Assembly: GCA_033060915.1 (NCBI GenBank)
Contig: CM065386.1
Span: forward strand, 8,545,001 to 8,609,000
Reading direction: 5' to 3'
DNA from: Euryodendron excelsum
Taxonomy: Eukaryota > Streptophyta > Magnoliopsida > Ericales > Pentaphylacaceae
DNA length: 64,000 nt
The stretch's first letter is position 1. Every line of letters begins with the position of its first letter. The position numbers were made by a program, and so were the translations under genes. The notes under the pieces are model-generated. The model saw only the letters and a list, made by a program, of their open reading frames with translations. It did not search any database and had not been told where the DNA came from. This document shows positions 46,941 to 58,979 of the stretch, one piece after another.

Positions 46941-48202
46941 TGATCGCTCCAAAAATGGTGATACTTAACTACAAGTGCACAGCCGCGATGTAGTAATAAT
47001 TTCTCGAAAGTACGAGGTCAATCCCATAGGGAAGATGGTTTACGGAAATAGGAAGACTTAACGTGGATAAAAAATCTTAGGAAAAACACTCCAATAAACA
47101 AAAATCTAATTTTAGATTGAGAAAAGATTTGTTATTTAATTAAAACTAAGAAATAAAGAAAAAGTAATAGGGTTAATCGATCCAATCAATTGCGTCTCTG
47201 AAAATTTCAAAGGAGATAATTTAATAACTCAAATCCTTCGACTACGTCGCAAGTCTCGGATTTGGAAGATTTAACGATAACACCAATAGTTCTTCAAAAC
47301 TTCAACTTCTACAATAAATCAGGTTGTTAGAATCAAGGACGTGCATCATCGATTTGTGCAGCACATATACTGAACCCAACTCACGCATAAACATTACAAG
47401 ATAGCGTATATATTGAGTGTGGTATTCATGCATAAGCGCTACCAAACATACTAGGACGCCCAGGTTTTTGAACGTTTCTAGAATGAAGAAGAAGAAAAAA
47501 GAAAACCAAAAAATTTAACTTTAAAACTAAGAACATAGCTCCTTCGTTCATTCAAGATCTTCAATTTTTCTTCACAATTAATCCCGAGATGAAATCTAGC
47601 TACTCATCATAATCATAGGTACGCAAAGTTGTATTGAAAATATATTGAAAGACTGAGTAATCTGATTACAGGAATTGAAAACTGAATAAAAACTATGAAT
47701 AAACTACTCTAATCTACTCCTAAACTTACTCCTAAAACCCTAGAAAAAACATCAACCCTCGACTCTTCTCATAATAATAACAAACCTAGCTTATATAGGT
47801 AGCAGAAATAATAGGAAACCCTGCCGCACCGTTTGAACAGCCTAGCCCACCGTTCGAACGCCTAATTGATCGTTCAAACTGCCTTCGAACGCTCTTCGAA
47901 TGGATTTTATACTCCATGAATCTATCGAATGGTCTTCGAATCTGATTTTGGCCTGACACCGTTTGACGTACCGTTCAAACACAACTATGCACCGTTCGAA
48001 CACCTTTGCGGACCGTTCGAACACAGTTCGAACGCCAAATCCAATTTAGCATGAATTTGTCCTTTTTAAGCCCGAATTCCTGAAAATATACATAAAACTA
48101 AGTTAGTAACGAATTAGGACTAAAACAACATAATTAAACCTATTCTAATGCTAACAAATAACTAATTAAAGGCATATAAATTATACTTTTAGAGTACAAT
48201 CA
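46941..48202 (-). mobile_element. 1262 bp solo LTR with TATGT target duplication
   Basis: It begins TGATCGCTCC and ends GTACAATCA, with inverted ends TGAT...ATCA, and is flanked by TATGT at 46936-46940 and 48203-48207. It interrupts a 61 bp tandem repeat, which resumes directly after it, so the boundaries are secure. Similarity to 25859-27185 on the opposite strand sets orientation. The segment 47825-48035 holds about eleven GTTCGAAC-type units. No coding capacity. Confidence 0.88.
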
Positions 48203-49826
48203 TATGTTAGCCTAAAGAGTCTTATGCGTGACTTTTACTATTATCATGTTGGTCTAAAGAGCCATATATGTGACCTTTAAGATTACGAATGCAAAGCTTA
48301 GATCTGATGTAAAGACGTAACATACTTATGTTCTAGAATGAGAAATATAATTTGATCAAATGTTCACGACAAGTTGCGTATGTTTCCACAAGTATTAATG
48401 TCACGATGTGTCTTTCATTTTTATGATATTATGATATACCTTATGATACCATGCCATGGTATGCTTATGATAAGTTATGTTATGCCTTACGTGATCATGT
48501 TACGATTTGTGTTTCACTCCTATGATACTATATTCAAAATGTTATAACATTTCATTATGAAAACTTATGATACAATATTTTGCTGTATCTCTCTATTTTA
48601 CAACACCATGATTTGATACAATATAATATTTCAAAATGATGCTTATGCTACTAATGTTTTCAAATCTATGCTTTATACGTTTCGAGAACATCGATATTTG
48701 ATGTGTCCAATGTTATACGATGAGCTAAGATATACTCTTACAGGTCTATGATATGTTATGCTCTTGACAATCTATGTCATGCTTTACGAGATCATGCTAC
48801 GACATGCCTCACTCTTTTACGACATTATGTTTTGGAAATGATGAAATGTTTTAATATGAAATCCTATGCCACATACGTTTTTAAGCTTATACTTACACAT
48901 TTCTAAGTTTATGCCATATATGCATAAATGTTCTTCTATTATCATATACATTAAATAAAAACGTAAGTCCATGGTATTTTATACTCATACATTATTGTTA
49001 TTCACTAAGCATTAGTTTATATTTTCTAAAAATATTTTCAAGTAACCAAATTAGAAGGCCTTTGAGGGAGGCTCATTTTTTGGATATTTAGACTGCAGCC
49101 CATGAGCCTTATGATATGTAATGTGTATATGGGTTGGACCCTAATGTTTTGTAATATTATAATGTTATAATTATGGTGGCCTTCGATAGACCCATATGGT
49201 ATGTTTATTTATTTTGGGATTAGGCACAATTCTGCCATGTGTAACATGTATTATTTTGAGTTTATAAGTTTTAATTTTACAACTATGTATCATTTTAAAA
49301 GATCATGCACACGTGTTTAATCGGTTTGTATAATGCGATCTTGTGTAGCTAAGTTACTGGCCAGTTATGTATCCTGAATCTGCATAGACCGGATTACGGG
49401 ATGTGATACTATATATATATATATGTGTATATATATATAAGTCCAATATCTTTATGATTTTTTTCGCAAGAAATCAACTTAAAGGAATGTGGGCCAAATT
49501 TGAAGGGTAAAACCCTAAATGACAATAAATTTTTTGACTTTTTTTATTCTCCTTGTTCCCATTAATGCTCAAATAAAGTTTAAAGTTTAAAATTTGATTT
49601 TGTTAGTATCTTAACCTCATGCTAATATTAGGCCAAAGAAAAATTATTCAACCCTCTTGAAGTGCTATACCTTTCTTACTCCTTATCTCACAATATAATT
49701 GAGTTGGTGTGAAATGGGTTCTAAACACATATGAAGGACCTACCTCATAACCCACCAAGCTAATAAAAAGATGACCCTCTACAAAGAACAAGGGTGAGGT
49801 AACCCTCCACCAACACTAAGGCCTGG

Positions 49827-50180
49827 TTTGGCTCTAGTTATTTTCACAGCTTTTTTACTATTTTTTTTTTTTTGTCTTTCTTAACTTTTGTAAACAAAAT
49901 TGAATTTTCTTATTCTTTATGGGTTTTTAGGTGATAAATGCTCAATTGAAGGAAAAAAAAATTGATGCTGATTAAAAAAGTTACTAAATATGAAGAAAAT
50001 CTATTTTAGAGGGAAACAAATTGGCTTAAATAATTTTTCTTCTTTTTTAGTAACACTTTTCAATCAACATTCAATTTTTTTTTGTTTGTTATTCAATTGA
50101 GCATGAATTATCTAAAAGCTCATAGAAAATAATAAAAATTAATAAAAACAAAAAACTAGTAAAAAAGGTGATTTGCTTTC
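49827..50180. mobile_element. Foldback MITE
   Basis: The left arm AATGCTCAATTGAAGG...TTGATGCTGATTAAAAAAGTTACTAAA pairs with the right arm TTTTTTAGTAACACTTTTCAATCAACATTCAA...TTCAATTGAGCATGAA. The start CCTGGTTTGGCTC is typical of such elements. Non-coding. Confidence 0.6.
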
Positions 50181-50710
50181 GTTATAGGTCATCTTGTCCA
50201 AGCGGATTACAGTGAAGAAGGGTGAGAAGCTGGTGCCAAGTATACTATAGTACTTTCCCGACCTATCAGATTGCATGCTTCTATTGTCTTTTCTCCGAGT
50301 AAAATTTTAAAAAGTCATTTTCATCCCGGAATAGTTGATGGGATTAACTGGAAGACTCCTAGTTTTGACTGGGCGAATTGATGGGATTTACTGAGATATG
50401 ATTGAAGCAGTGGGATTGATTTACTGATCTCCTCCATCAATTGCTTATACAATTACAGCACTGGCTGCTGTTATCATTAATTCATTAATTCTATATGCAA
50501 GGGTGCTTTATTAGGGAGGGAGACCAAAAAAAAAAGTATACAACTGTCCTGTTGTAAGCACCTCATTTTTATCCGCTCGACAATCTCCGGCCCGACCGGA
50601 TTCATCACAACACAAGGAAGCTCAAGACGAGCCTTTCAATCTCCAATCTAGTTAACTGGTCGCTTCTCGGGCCCACAAGGACCTGCTGGAGCAATAAGTA
50701 CCACTATTCC

Positions 50711-51045
50711 AGGCAGCTTTCCGAACCAGGCGGTCCTAGAAACCAACGCCATCTAGGTAGCTTCCTGAGATCAGGCGATCTCGGGGACCAACACCTCATC
50801 AAATTCCAAACGGTTCACTTCTGGCGCCTGCTAGCTTGCCAACGTAGAATATCCGTCATTTGGTAGTTCTCCGAGACCGGGCGTTCTCGGAGACCAACAC
50901 CACACTTCCAGGTAGCATTCTAGGACTAGGCGTTCTCAAGAACCAACACCACCCGTACAGGTAGCTCTCTAAGAACGGGCGTTCTTGGAGACCAACACCG
51001 CACAGGTAGTTTTCCAAGACCGGGCGGTCTCGAAAACCAACATAT
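50711..51045 (+). repeat. About 47 bp tandem repeat with hairpin core, six units
   Basis: Units begin AGGTAGCT or similar at 50711, 50755, 50861, 50910, 50959 and 51004, and share GG(G/A)CC.AACACC. Each has a short inverted repeat around a GGGC or AGGC loop, for example AAGAAC-GGGC-GTTCTT at 50971-50986 and GAGATC-AGGC-GATCTC at 50767-50782. Confidence 0.8.
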
Positions 51046-51529
51046 AGGTCAACACCGGCGCCTGCTAGCCCGACTCGGTGAAAAATGACCAAACCTGCCC
51101 CTTGGGCCTCCAGGCACGTTTTGGGAAAGTTCAAAATCTCTCAAAACGATAATTCCATCCTTCCACAATGTTGTCAAACCATCAGGCGTCCCCCGCACAC
51201 CATTTGGTCCAAATCCGGTACTATTCTGGCCGCTCCAGTCAAAATGACTGTTTTGCCCCCGAGCGACTCAACATGGCACAAACCCCGTTGAACGGCAACA
51301 GACTCTCTCAAAACCATCCCTGAACAGCCCTACACGCCCTAACACAATATACCAAACCATTCCTGACCATTTCCAGCCAACTCCAGTCAAAATGACTGTT
51401 TTGCCCCTGGAAGCCCAAAATGCCCCGAAACAGCACTGGCCTTGGGATTTCAAGCGAGGTTTTAACCACGTGCCCTTTTTTAACCCAAGGAACACCCTAC
51501 GACACTAAGCTCACACGACGCGATAAAAG

Positions 51530-52336
51530 TTCCCCGGAGCGTCTCACAGACGCTTTGCCCAAATTGTGTTTTCCCTCGATTCCCTAATTATATCGCACCG
51601 TCAACCGACTTGAGAAATGTGTAAATTAAGGAATTCTTGAAAGCTCGTCCATAGATCTTTCCATCGATACGCTTCGATCAAATAGATTGCTTCCTGAAGC
51701 CCTCCATCATACGGTACGGAGGCTATAACTTTCAGCAACCCCTGGAGCGTCTCACAGACGCTCCGCCAAGGTTGACTTTTTCTCCGATTCCCTAACCAAA
51801 ACACACCGTCAAACGACTTGAGAAATGGGTAAATTTGGGAATTCCAAAAAGTATTTCCAGAGTACTTTCTATCTGTACGGTTCGATCGAATAGATCACTT
51901 CTTGAAGGCCTCGATTGCACGAAACGAAAACAGCCACTTTCAAACACCCACGGAGCGTATTACAGACGCTCTGCGAAAGTGTCCTTTTTGGCACACTTCC
52001 CAAGATGATATCACTCACCTTCAAACATAATTCAAACTTTTCAAAAACATGAAAGCTCATCGAAAGCCCTAGGAGAACATCCTGAGTGCAACCGATTCCT
52101 TCAGAACCTTCCCGATTGACTCAATTATCGAGGCAAAGTTTGGACGAACTTTCTCGGTGATGGAGCGTATGCTACATGCGCTCAAATTTTGATTAGATCG
52201 ACCGACTTTCGATCAACGGTCGAGATTTAACCAGTACACAAGGTGTCACATGTTATTCTGGCAATGGAACAGTACCTGCGCATGTCCTACATGCGCAAGT
52301 CCAAAATTTGGCCATGCACATGTAGCACATGCGCAA
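51530..52336 (+). repeat. About 210 bp tandem units, each with a 9+3+9 hairpin
   Basis: Three degenerate units (from 51530, 51741 and 51950) share GAGCGTCTCACAGACGCT, ATTCCCTAA, CACCGTCAA-CGACTTGAGAAATG and TCGATCAAATAGAT. Related hairpins follow at 52165-52185, 52277-52297 and 52315-52335. Confidence 0.75.
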
Positions 52337-53760
52337 GGCCTATTCTAGATTGCCTATAAATAGAGGCCTCCCCCTTTGCATATTCCAGGTTCGAAATTGA
52401 TACGAAACTCTGCTGAAATCACTCCAGAAACTCAAATCTCTACATATATTCCTCCCATCCAACACTTAGGCTAGATTCTACCCCTCCTAAGCCTATACAC
52501 TCCACATACAAGGCCTCATACACACTTACACACTCCACTCTAGCCTTTCAAGCCCCCTTGAAGTCACTCAAGCTCCAATCAAGACATCCATTGAAGACTA
52601 CAAGAGTGTTGAAGGCAAAATGTGGTATCACTTTTACATTTATGCTCTCCCCCACTCTTCTATTCTCCCTCCTAGCCTACTTAAGCTATTCTCTATTTTA
52701 CTCCCCATCTTCAACCCCCCTTTCTTGCATGCTTGAGCCAAGAGGGCTCTTAGATCATGCCTAGAGGAAAACAAGTGAGAGCCACCGTGTAGGGGGACCT
52801 CTCACTAGCCTACTTTAAGATGGTATGGCCTAAGAGCCCCTTGTTTATGTGTTGAAGCCTAAAAGCCTTGTATGTGAATCATGACCCCTTGCATATTATT
52901 ATTTGGATCATGTCTTGTATGCTTGGCTTCATTTTATGTTTATTGCCATATCTCACAATGCTTGCATTGCTCTTAATTTCATGACCTTTCCAAGTTCTAC
53001 ATGTCTTTCAAAAATTGTTCCAAGAGTTGGCTCCTTGAAGTTTAGGATGAGACTTTAGGAGTCATGCCTTAGAAAATCCCTCTCAACCCCCTAATTCACA
53101 CTTTTGCATCATCACATTTCAACTCGTATAAAAGTTGCCTTCAAACTCTCTAATTTTCAAGGTTTTCATTCTCTCAAAGTTAGTGGTTAAAATGGCCCCA
53201 TAGAACCCTCTTTTGAGTGGTCTACCTTTATATTGGCCATAGGAATCTTAAATTGTTAGAATGGTTCTCTTTTTCTCTTTATGCTTGCCTAAGAATGATG
53301 TTCAAACTCTTTGAATTCTATGGTTTCCATTCTCTTAAGTTTAGTGATTGGAATGGCCACATGGAACCCTCTCTTGAGTGGTCTCTCTTTTATTGGCCAT
53401 ATGAACCCTCTCTTTATGGAATGGTTCCCTTGAAAAATGGTTTTCAAAATCCTTCTCCAAAAATGATTTCAAAAATGCATTCTCTCCATTTTTGCATCAA
53501 AAATGAGTTTTCAAAAATTACCATCATTATGTTGATTTTTGACCCCTTATACTCTTGTCAAGATAGTGGTTATAATGGCCATAAGGAAACCTTACTTGGA
53601 ATGGTCTCCAATCATCACCATATAAACCACACTCTTGGTTAGAGTCAAAATTTTCATGGAAATGATCCTCAAAAAGATTGCCAACCAAAGTCTATGGCAT
53701 AACATGTTGTGCTTTCCAAAACTCTTTCCAAAAATGCACCAAACCACGCTTTAACATTAT

Positions 53761-54060
53761 TTTTTAATCTAATCCTAGGTTAACTTGACCCTAGTTATCT
53801 AACCCTAGGTTAACTTGACCCTAGTTACCAAACCCTAGGTTAACTTGACTCTAGTTACCTAACCCTAGGTTAACTTGACCCTAGTCACCTAACCCTAGGT
53901 TAACTTGACTCTAGTTATCTAACCCTAGGTTAACTTGATCCTAGTTACCAAACCCTAGGTTAACTTGACCCTAGTTACCTCACCTTAGGTTAACTTAACC
54001 CTAGTTAGTTAACCCTAAATCTTCTTAACCTTAGATCAACCTACCCTAAGTTAGTTAACC
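53761..54060 (+). repeat. 30 bp tandem repeat, ten units in exact register
   Basis: The unit is CTAGTTATCTAACCCTAGG plus TTAACTTGACC. Ten units follow each other with substitutions but without any insertion or deletion over 300 bp; the last three are more degenerate. Each contains the palindromes CCTAGG and GTTAAC. It resembles telomeric wording (ACCCTA) only superficially. Confidence 0.92.
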
Positions 54061-55449
54061 TTAGATTCCTCCTAACCCTAGGCTAACCTAACCAAAGTTA
54101 ATACACTTCAAGGTTTCAACTCTTGAATCCTTTTTCAAATGGTCATTCAAACTTTCAAATTATCCTCATAACCCATTTCTCCAAAACCTCCTACCCCCAT
54201 GACTTCAAAAACCCAACTCCATACACTCTTCTAATGTTCCCACACTCCATCTTCAAGGCATTTCCAAAAATATTTTCGAAAGGTCACAAACCTAAGGCGT
54301 CTCTAGCCCTCTCATGGCTAGGGATCCCAAGGAGAAGTGATAAATCAAGAACAATCTCTAAGGTTGTCCATATTAGGGTTCCAAACTCTTGGCCATTCCC
54401 AAAAATCACTTTCAAAAACAAATTCATCAAAACATTCCAAAATCATGCCTCAAAAAGACTCTCAAACTCTCTTGAGTTATTCAAAAACATTTTCCAAAAA
54501 CTCTCTTATGTTAATCCAAAAACATTTTCAGAACACTCCAACATCTAATTTCAAGTCAAAATTCCTAAAGAACCCAAAGAGTCTTCAACTTCCAAAGACC
54601 TCAAAGTGTCTTAAATTTTTTCAACGACCTCAAAGTGTCTCAAACTTTTCCAAAGGCCCCAAAGTGTCTTTAAACATTCCAAAGGCCCTAATGTGCCTAT
54701 TATCCATTAGGCTCTTGCCCGACCTACGATTGACCTGATTCTCGCCAAATGAGATACGTAGGCAACCTAAAATGGTGCGGTCATAATTTTTATTTCAACT
54801 CCAATCTCTTTTCAAGAATTCCAATCAATTCAAAGTTTCTATTTCAAACTCTTTCAAAACCTCCGTTATTTTCCAAATTCCTCTAAAAACTTGCATCATG
54901 CATCATTCATCCAAAAAGTGATGACTAAATCCCGTTTTCAAAATTCTAAAGTGGATATAAAGTGGACCATGGTAACCGGTTATTCTAGTGAGTGAACCAA
55001 GGGTGATTAGACATGTAGGTACCGAAAGGGCGAGGTAGGATGATGATCTTAGGATATCTTCCCTACACGTAACCAACCCCCGAACCTTAGATTTCTGTTT
55101 TTGAAAGACCAAAATGAAGTTATTTTCAAAAAAGGGCTTAAACATTTCAAAAGGTTGCCAAACAACCTATTTTCTTAAAAACTTTCTCTTAAGGGAGTTT
55201 TTCAAAACCTTTTCCAAGAAACCCTAAGTTTTATCTTCGGATTAACACTTAGTTTTAGGTGTTTCTAACTCACCTTAATGAAGTTAGGTGGCGACTCTTA
55301 TTTTTCTAAAAAGCCCTTAGTCAAACTAATTTTCAAACCTAGTCGCACTTGTCCTTCTAGGATAATGAGATCTAGTGACAGAGTTCCATGCTTTAGGGTC
55401 TCCGAGCCGAAAGGACCTTGGACACCCAAAAACCGGAGCGCGACACTTG

Positions 55450-57039
55450 TAATATTTGTTCAAAGTCTCTACTTTATCTCTTATTTCTTTTCTTCTCCCT
55501 TTATCTTTCTTTTCTCTCTTCTTTTTTTCTGTTCTTCTTCTTCTTTTTCTTGAGCATTTTCTTTAGCTTTATATATAGACGAAAAAAACACATGGTAATA
55601 AAAAAAAAAACATTAACTTACGTTATGACTACAAAAGTCACTTATAAATAGTAATTTCACTCTTTCAATAACATATTCCAATTAATAGAGTCCATTGAGC
55701 CTATCTAGCCGGTAAAAATGTCGCCCCATTGATAGTCTTGTATGTTTTTTATTTTTTTATTTTTTTGGTTTTCTATCTAGAGGTTTTTTTTGGTTCGTCT
55801 TTAGGAACTTTTTTTTTTTTTTAAATTCAATTTTCTTGTGGAAGATAATAACTTGTATTTTTCAACAACTTTCAAAAGGAAAATATGAAAAAAAAAATAC
55901 TAGAAAAGAAAAAAAAGATCTTTAAAAAAAAGCCTAAAAAAACACATTATAGTCGATGCTTAGCCAGATTATTTGAAGAAATTATTTAGTGCTCTTGGAG
56001 CACCACTTGGTCTTGCTCCTCCACTCATATAGGAGTAGTCTCCTACCTTTTGCCCTACCACTACTACATGAGTGATAGAGTAAAGTTGATATGGTGCTCC
56101 AGAAGCACCGAATAAGTTTTCCATTATTTGGGTGTTGCTATAGTGTCATGTCCAGCTACTTTCTTGTTTTCTTTCTCTATTATATATCATGCTTTCTCCA
56201 TTGTAGAGACAGTCATGACCTTGTGGAAATGAAAATTTTATAACAATGTTTTCGATGTCTTTGCAAGGAGTTATCTCACCCCTTAAAGGCAACCATTCAT
56301 TTAAAGCTTGTTTGGACATCCCTTAGATTTAATTTGTCTCGTTCACTTTTTATTATGAAAATTCGTTACACTCATAGTACCCAACAGTAAAAAAATCAGT
56401 TTTTGACTATTTTGTTAGTTGTCAGAATCCAAGTCAAAAAGTTAATTACAACTAGACTTAAACTTACTTACCACTGGAATCGGTTGTTTTACCGTTTGCA
56501 ACCGGTACTATCGTAGTCAATTCTCTTCTATTATGATGTAAAAGATTCGATCACTTTAAATGAAGCATTTAGGAAATAGTAGCTATGTCAAAGATGTTGT
56601 TGAAAATTAATATAAATATTACAATTTAAAAAAAATAATCACGCAACAAGAAATATATATATGATGACCTTCCATTTATTAGGATCTCTTTGTGGCATTT
56701 TTTTTAATCAAAAGCCCTAGTATTCACAGTAATAAATATAGGACTTATTCATCTGACATTTTTATGCATGGAAATGCTGTGGACAAATTGCTTTGCATTC
56801 CAAAACCCTAGCAGCATTTTTGCGACACATCCAAATGCCAGTAATTAGAACACTGAGGATTTCAACACACCGCGATTTCTCTAGTTGTATAATAAACAAG
56901 CAAATGACCATAAGTTGCAAGGACATCCAAGTTAAGCAATTCAAATCAAGAGGAGATCTATAAATCTATTGAAAATCATAGTTGTAAATTACTGTAGGCA
57001 GTAAATTATATGAATGACAGAGTTAAGGGTTACAAATGT
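55450..57039. other. Intergenic; no gene
   Basis: AT-rich sequence follows the candidate LTR. The interval near 55990-56110 and again at 61340-61410 carries a CTCCACTCA(T/C)...GGAG...GTGCTCC wording that may be a minor dispersed repeat. No supported frame. Confidence 0.4.
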
Positions 57040-57230
57040 TTTAAAAGACAATAATATTTGACCAAAAAATGCATACAAAATAATATTATCAAATGAAAGT
57101 CTTTCACTTTAAAATAAAATATTAATCATGATAACTCTTAATTATAAAAATATCATCAATACATTATTTTGATGAAAGTTTACGTACAAATCTTATATTA
57201 AGAATAGCACTTTTCATGTTCTAAAGCATT
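57040..57230. mobile_element. Small MITE (same family as 17664)
   Basis: The copy carries ATGATAACTCTTAATTATAAAAATATCATCAATACATTATTTTG and ends AAGAATAGCACTTTTCATG, closely parallel to 11535-11700 and 17664-17862. Confidence 0.55.
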
Positions 57231-57559
57231 TGCATATAAATTAAAAGAACAATTGTTGTCGTTGTGTAGGTTGGAGACAAATGATACGTCATGATAGCTC
57301 AACTACTGAAACCTCTTGAAAATCCATGTGACCTAGGCTAGAATAACGTAAACCAACAAAAGCTGAAGGAAAAATGGGAAAAACTGCTTCATAAACAAAA
57401 GGTTAAATTAAAATTTGTGCATTCGCATTTTAACCTCAAAATCTTAGTTTGATTCTTGCACTTGTAATTATGACGATCAAAACCCTACAATTTCAGTGGA
57501 CACCCTCTGATAATGCAGTAAACTTGTGAGGTCAATATCTAGGCCGGCGACGGGCTGCT

Positions 57560-58335
57560 TTGGTAATTTAAGGGAAAGCAAAGGAGTGAGGAACACCGGT
57601 GTAGTGTCTGCCAAGGGCACTCCGATGCTAAAGTTAAGTCTCTAGATATATTTTACAGAGTTTTTACCAAGGTTTATATTTGCGTACCTTGTTGGAAAAG
57701 ATAAATTCCCTTTTATATGGGTAGATCTCTCAGTAGCCCTAGGAGGGCGTTGCGTATACGGAGATAATGGGAGATGGTTGTCTCTCCATGTGGCAGCGTG
57801 GCATTGGAGGGCCAAACTGATGGCAAGATAGTGGGGGGAGTGGTTGTTCAACCCCACATATGGTGCTTCATTAGACGCGTGTCAGAGCGGTGAAGGTGAC
57901 TATCTCCGGCTACACACGAAGTCCTAGAGTTGGGAGCATGTTATGATGATTGGGTTGTCAGTGCCCCCACTAGTGTGGCAGGTGAACGGGAATGATCAGC
58001 ACCGTTTTACAAGGTCTGCTCGGGGTATGGCCTGTTCGGTCATGCTCGGCATGGTCGGTTTGGTTGTGCTCGGCATAGTCATGCTCAACTATGATCTGCT
58101 CGGCCATAATCGGCCATGGTCTGCTCGGTCGTGGGCGGCCATAATCTAATCAGCCATGGTATGCTTAGTCGTGATCGACCATGGTCTGCTCGGTCATGGT
58201 CGTGGTCGGCCATGGTTTGCTCAGTCATGGTCAGCAATGATCGTGGTTATCCATGGTCTGCAATGGTCGTGGTCGGCCATGATCTTGGTCAGCCCATTGT
58301 TGGAGGTCCTGATCAGTCTTATCACCCTACATAAC
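57560..58335 (+). repeat. LTR-like repeat with a CGGCCATGGTC minisatellite
   Basis: The opening ACACCGGTGTAGTGTCTGCC-AAGGGCACTCCGATG is wording common to plant LTRs. From about 58010 to 58300 it holds an irregular repeat of CTGCTCGGTCATGGTC / GTCGGCCATGG units. GC content is clearly above the flanks. It interrupts the copy-2 upstream region of gene C relative to the upstream region of B. Open frames here are repeat-driven. Confidence 0.45.
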
Positions 58336-58979
58336 ATCCGTGTAGAAGATAAACATAAATTGACCATGTTACAGTTACGTCACTTCAAAACTAATTTGTT
58401 GAGTTAAATTTCAGAAACCAAAGCCAATCAAGAGAAAACCTTATAACGTGAAATGGTACCAAATTAGGGCTTGTAATTGCGACATGTCTAATTCATTTTA
58501 AACTTTGAGGGCAATTATTATTGACAGAAGGTTGACACTGTACTCTACAAGTATAGATTTTTCGCTGTCCACAATTGGAAAAACATGGTACTAACCAAAG
58601 CGCTACTTGAGTAAAGTCTAAAGGTGAAAATTATAAGTTACCTTTAAAAAAAAAAAAAAAAAAAACCATTGCAGGTACTAGAACGGATTACCTAATGCTT
58701 CATTCGGAAATTTAAATTTTTAATAAAAAAACAAAAATATGAAAAAAAATAATTTTGTTGTCTTTTTCATCACATATATTCTTCTTTTACTTTTTTTAAC
58801 TGAAAATTCAAAATCTAAAGGAAGGGTAAGTCTACCTCATTTTCAAAGTTTGATTATCCTTGGACGCTTGGTATGAACTGTGAAGCTTCCACAAAAATTA
58901 ACACATAAGGAAAGAGAGTAGTCTAAGTTGGGACTGGAACTACTAAGCACCTTCCTGTGAGACACGTATGCATTTGCCC

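Larger units (their letters stand above)
45110..49412 (+). mobile_element. Large LTR-like sequence with nested insertion (boundaries approximate)
   Basis: It opens TGTAACCTATGTTCC and closes CCGGATTACGGGATGTGATA, wording typical of Ty3-gypsy LTR ends (usually GTGACA). It contains GTTAGAAAGTAGACTTATAGAG, often seen in such LTRs, and a tandem-repeat zone (46397-46935 and 48203-48290) that is interrupted by a 1262 bp solo LTR. AT-rich flanks prevent a reliable target duplication call. No gag or pol was found. Confidence 0.45.
50553..55445 (+). mobile_element. Candidate giant solo LTR (4.9 kb), Ogre/Tat-like
   Basis: It starts TGTAAGCACCTCATTTTTATC and ends CCGGAGCGCGACA, a TGT...ACA pair. The flanks CCTGT (50548-50552) and CTTGT (55446-55450) agree at four of five positions, a plausible aged target duplication. 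Near the end it carries GAGATACGTAGGCAACCT followed by GGTGCGGTCA (54751-54783) and GTGGCGACTC (55288-55297), wording I associate with LTRs of the Ty3-gypsy Ogre/Tat group, whose LTRs can reach about 5 kb. A TATA-like TATAAATAGAGG lies at about 52355-52366. It contains several tandem arrays, annotated separately. No gag or pol frame is present. Base composition is higher in GC than the flanks over 50550-52400. Confidence 0.68.

Noticed and set aside
53761..54060. Interstitial telomeric repeat
   Set aside because: The ACCCTA words come from a 30 bp unit; the plant telomere heptamer is not tandemly repeated.
53217..54738. Three overlapping 130-140 codon plus-strand frames
   Set aside because: They lie inside the candidate giant LTR, show no gag/pol or other domain and have low-complexity composition (Phe/Lys/Ser-rich).
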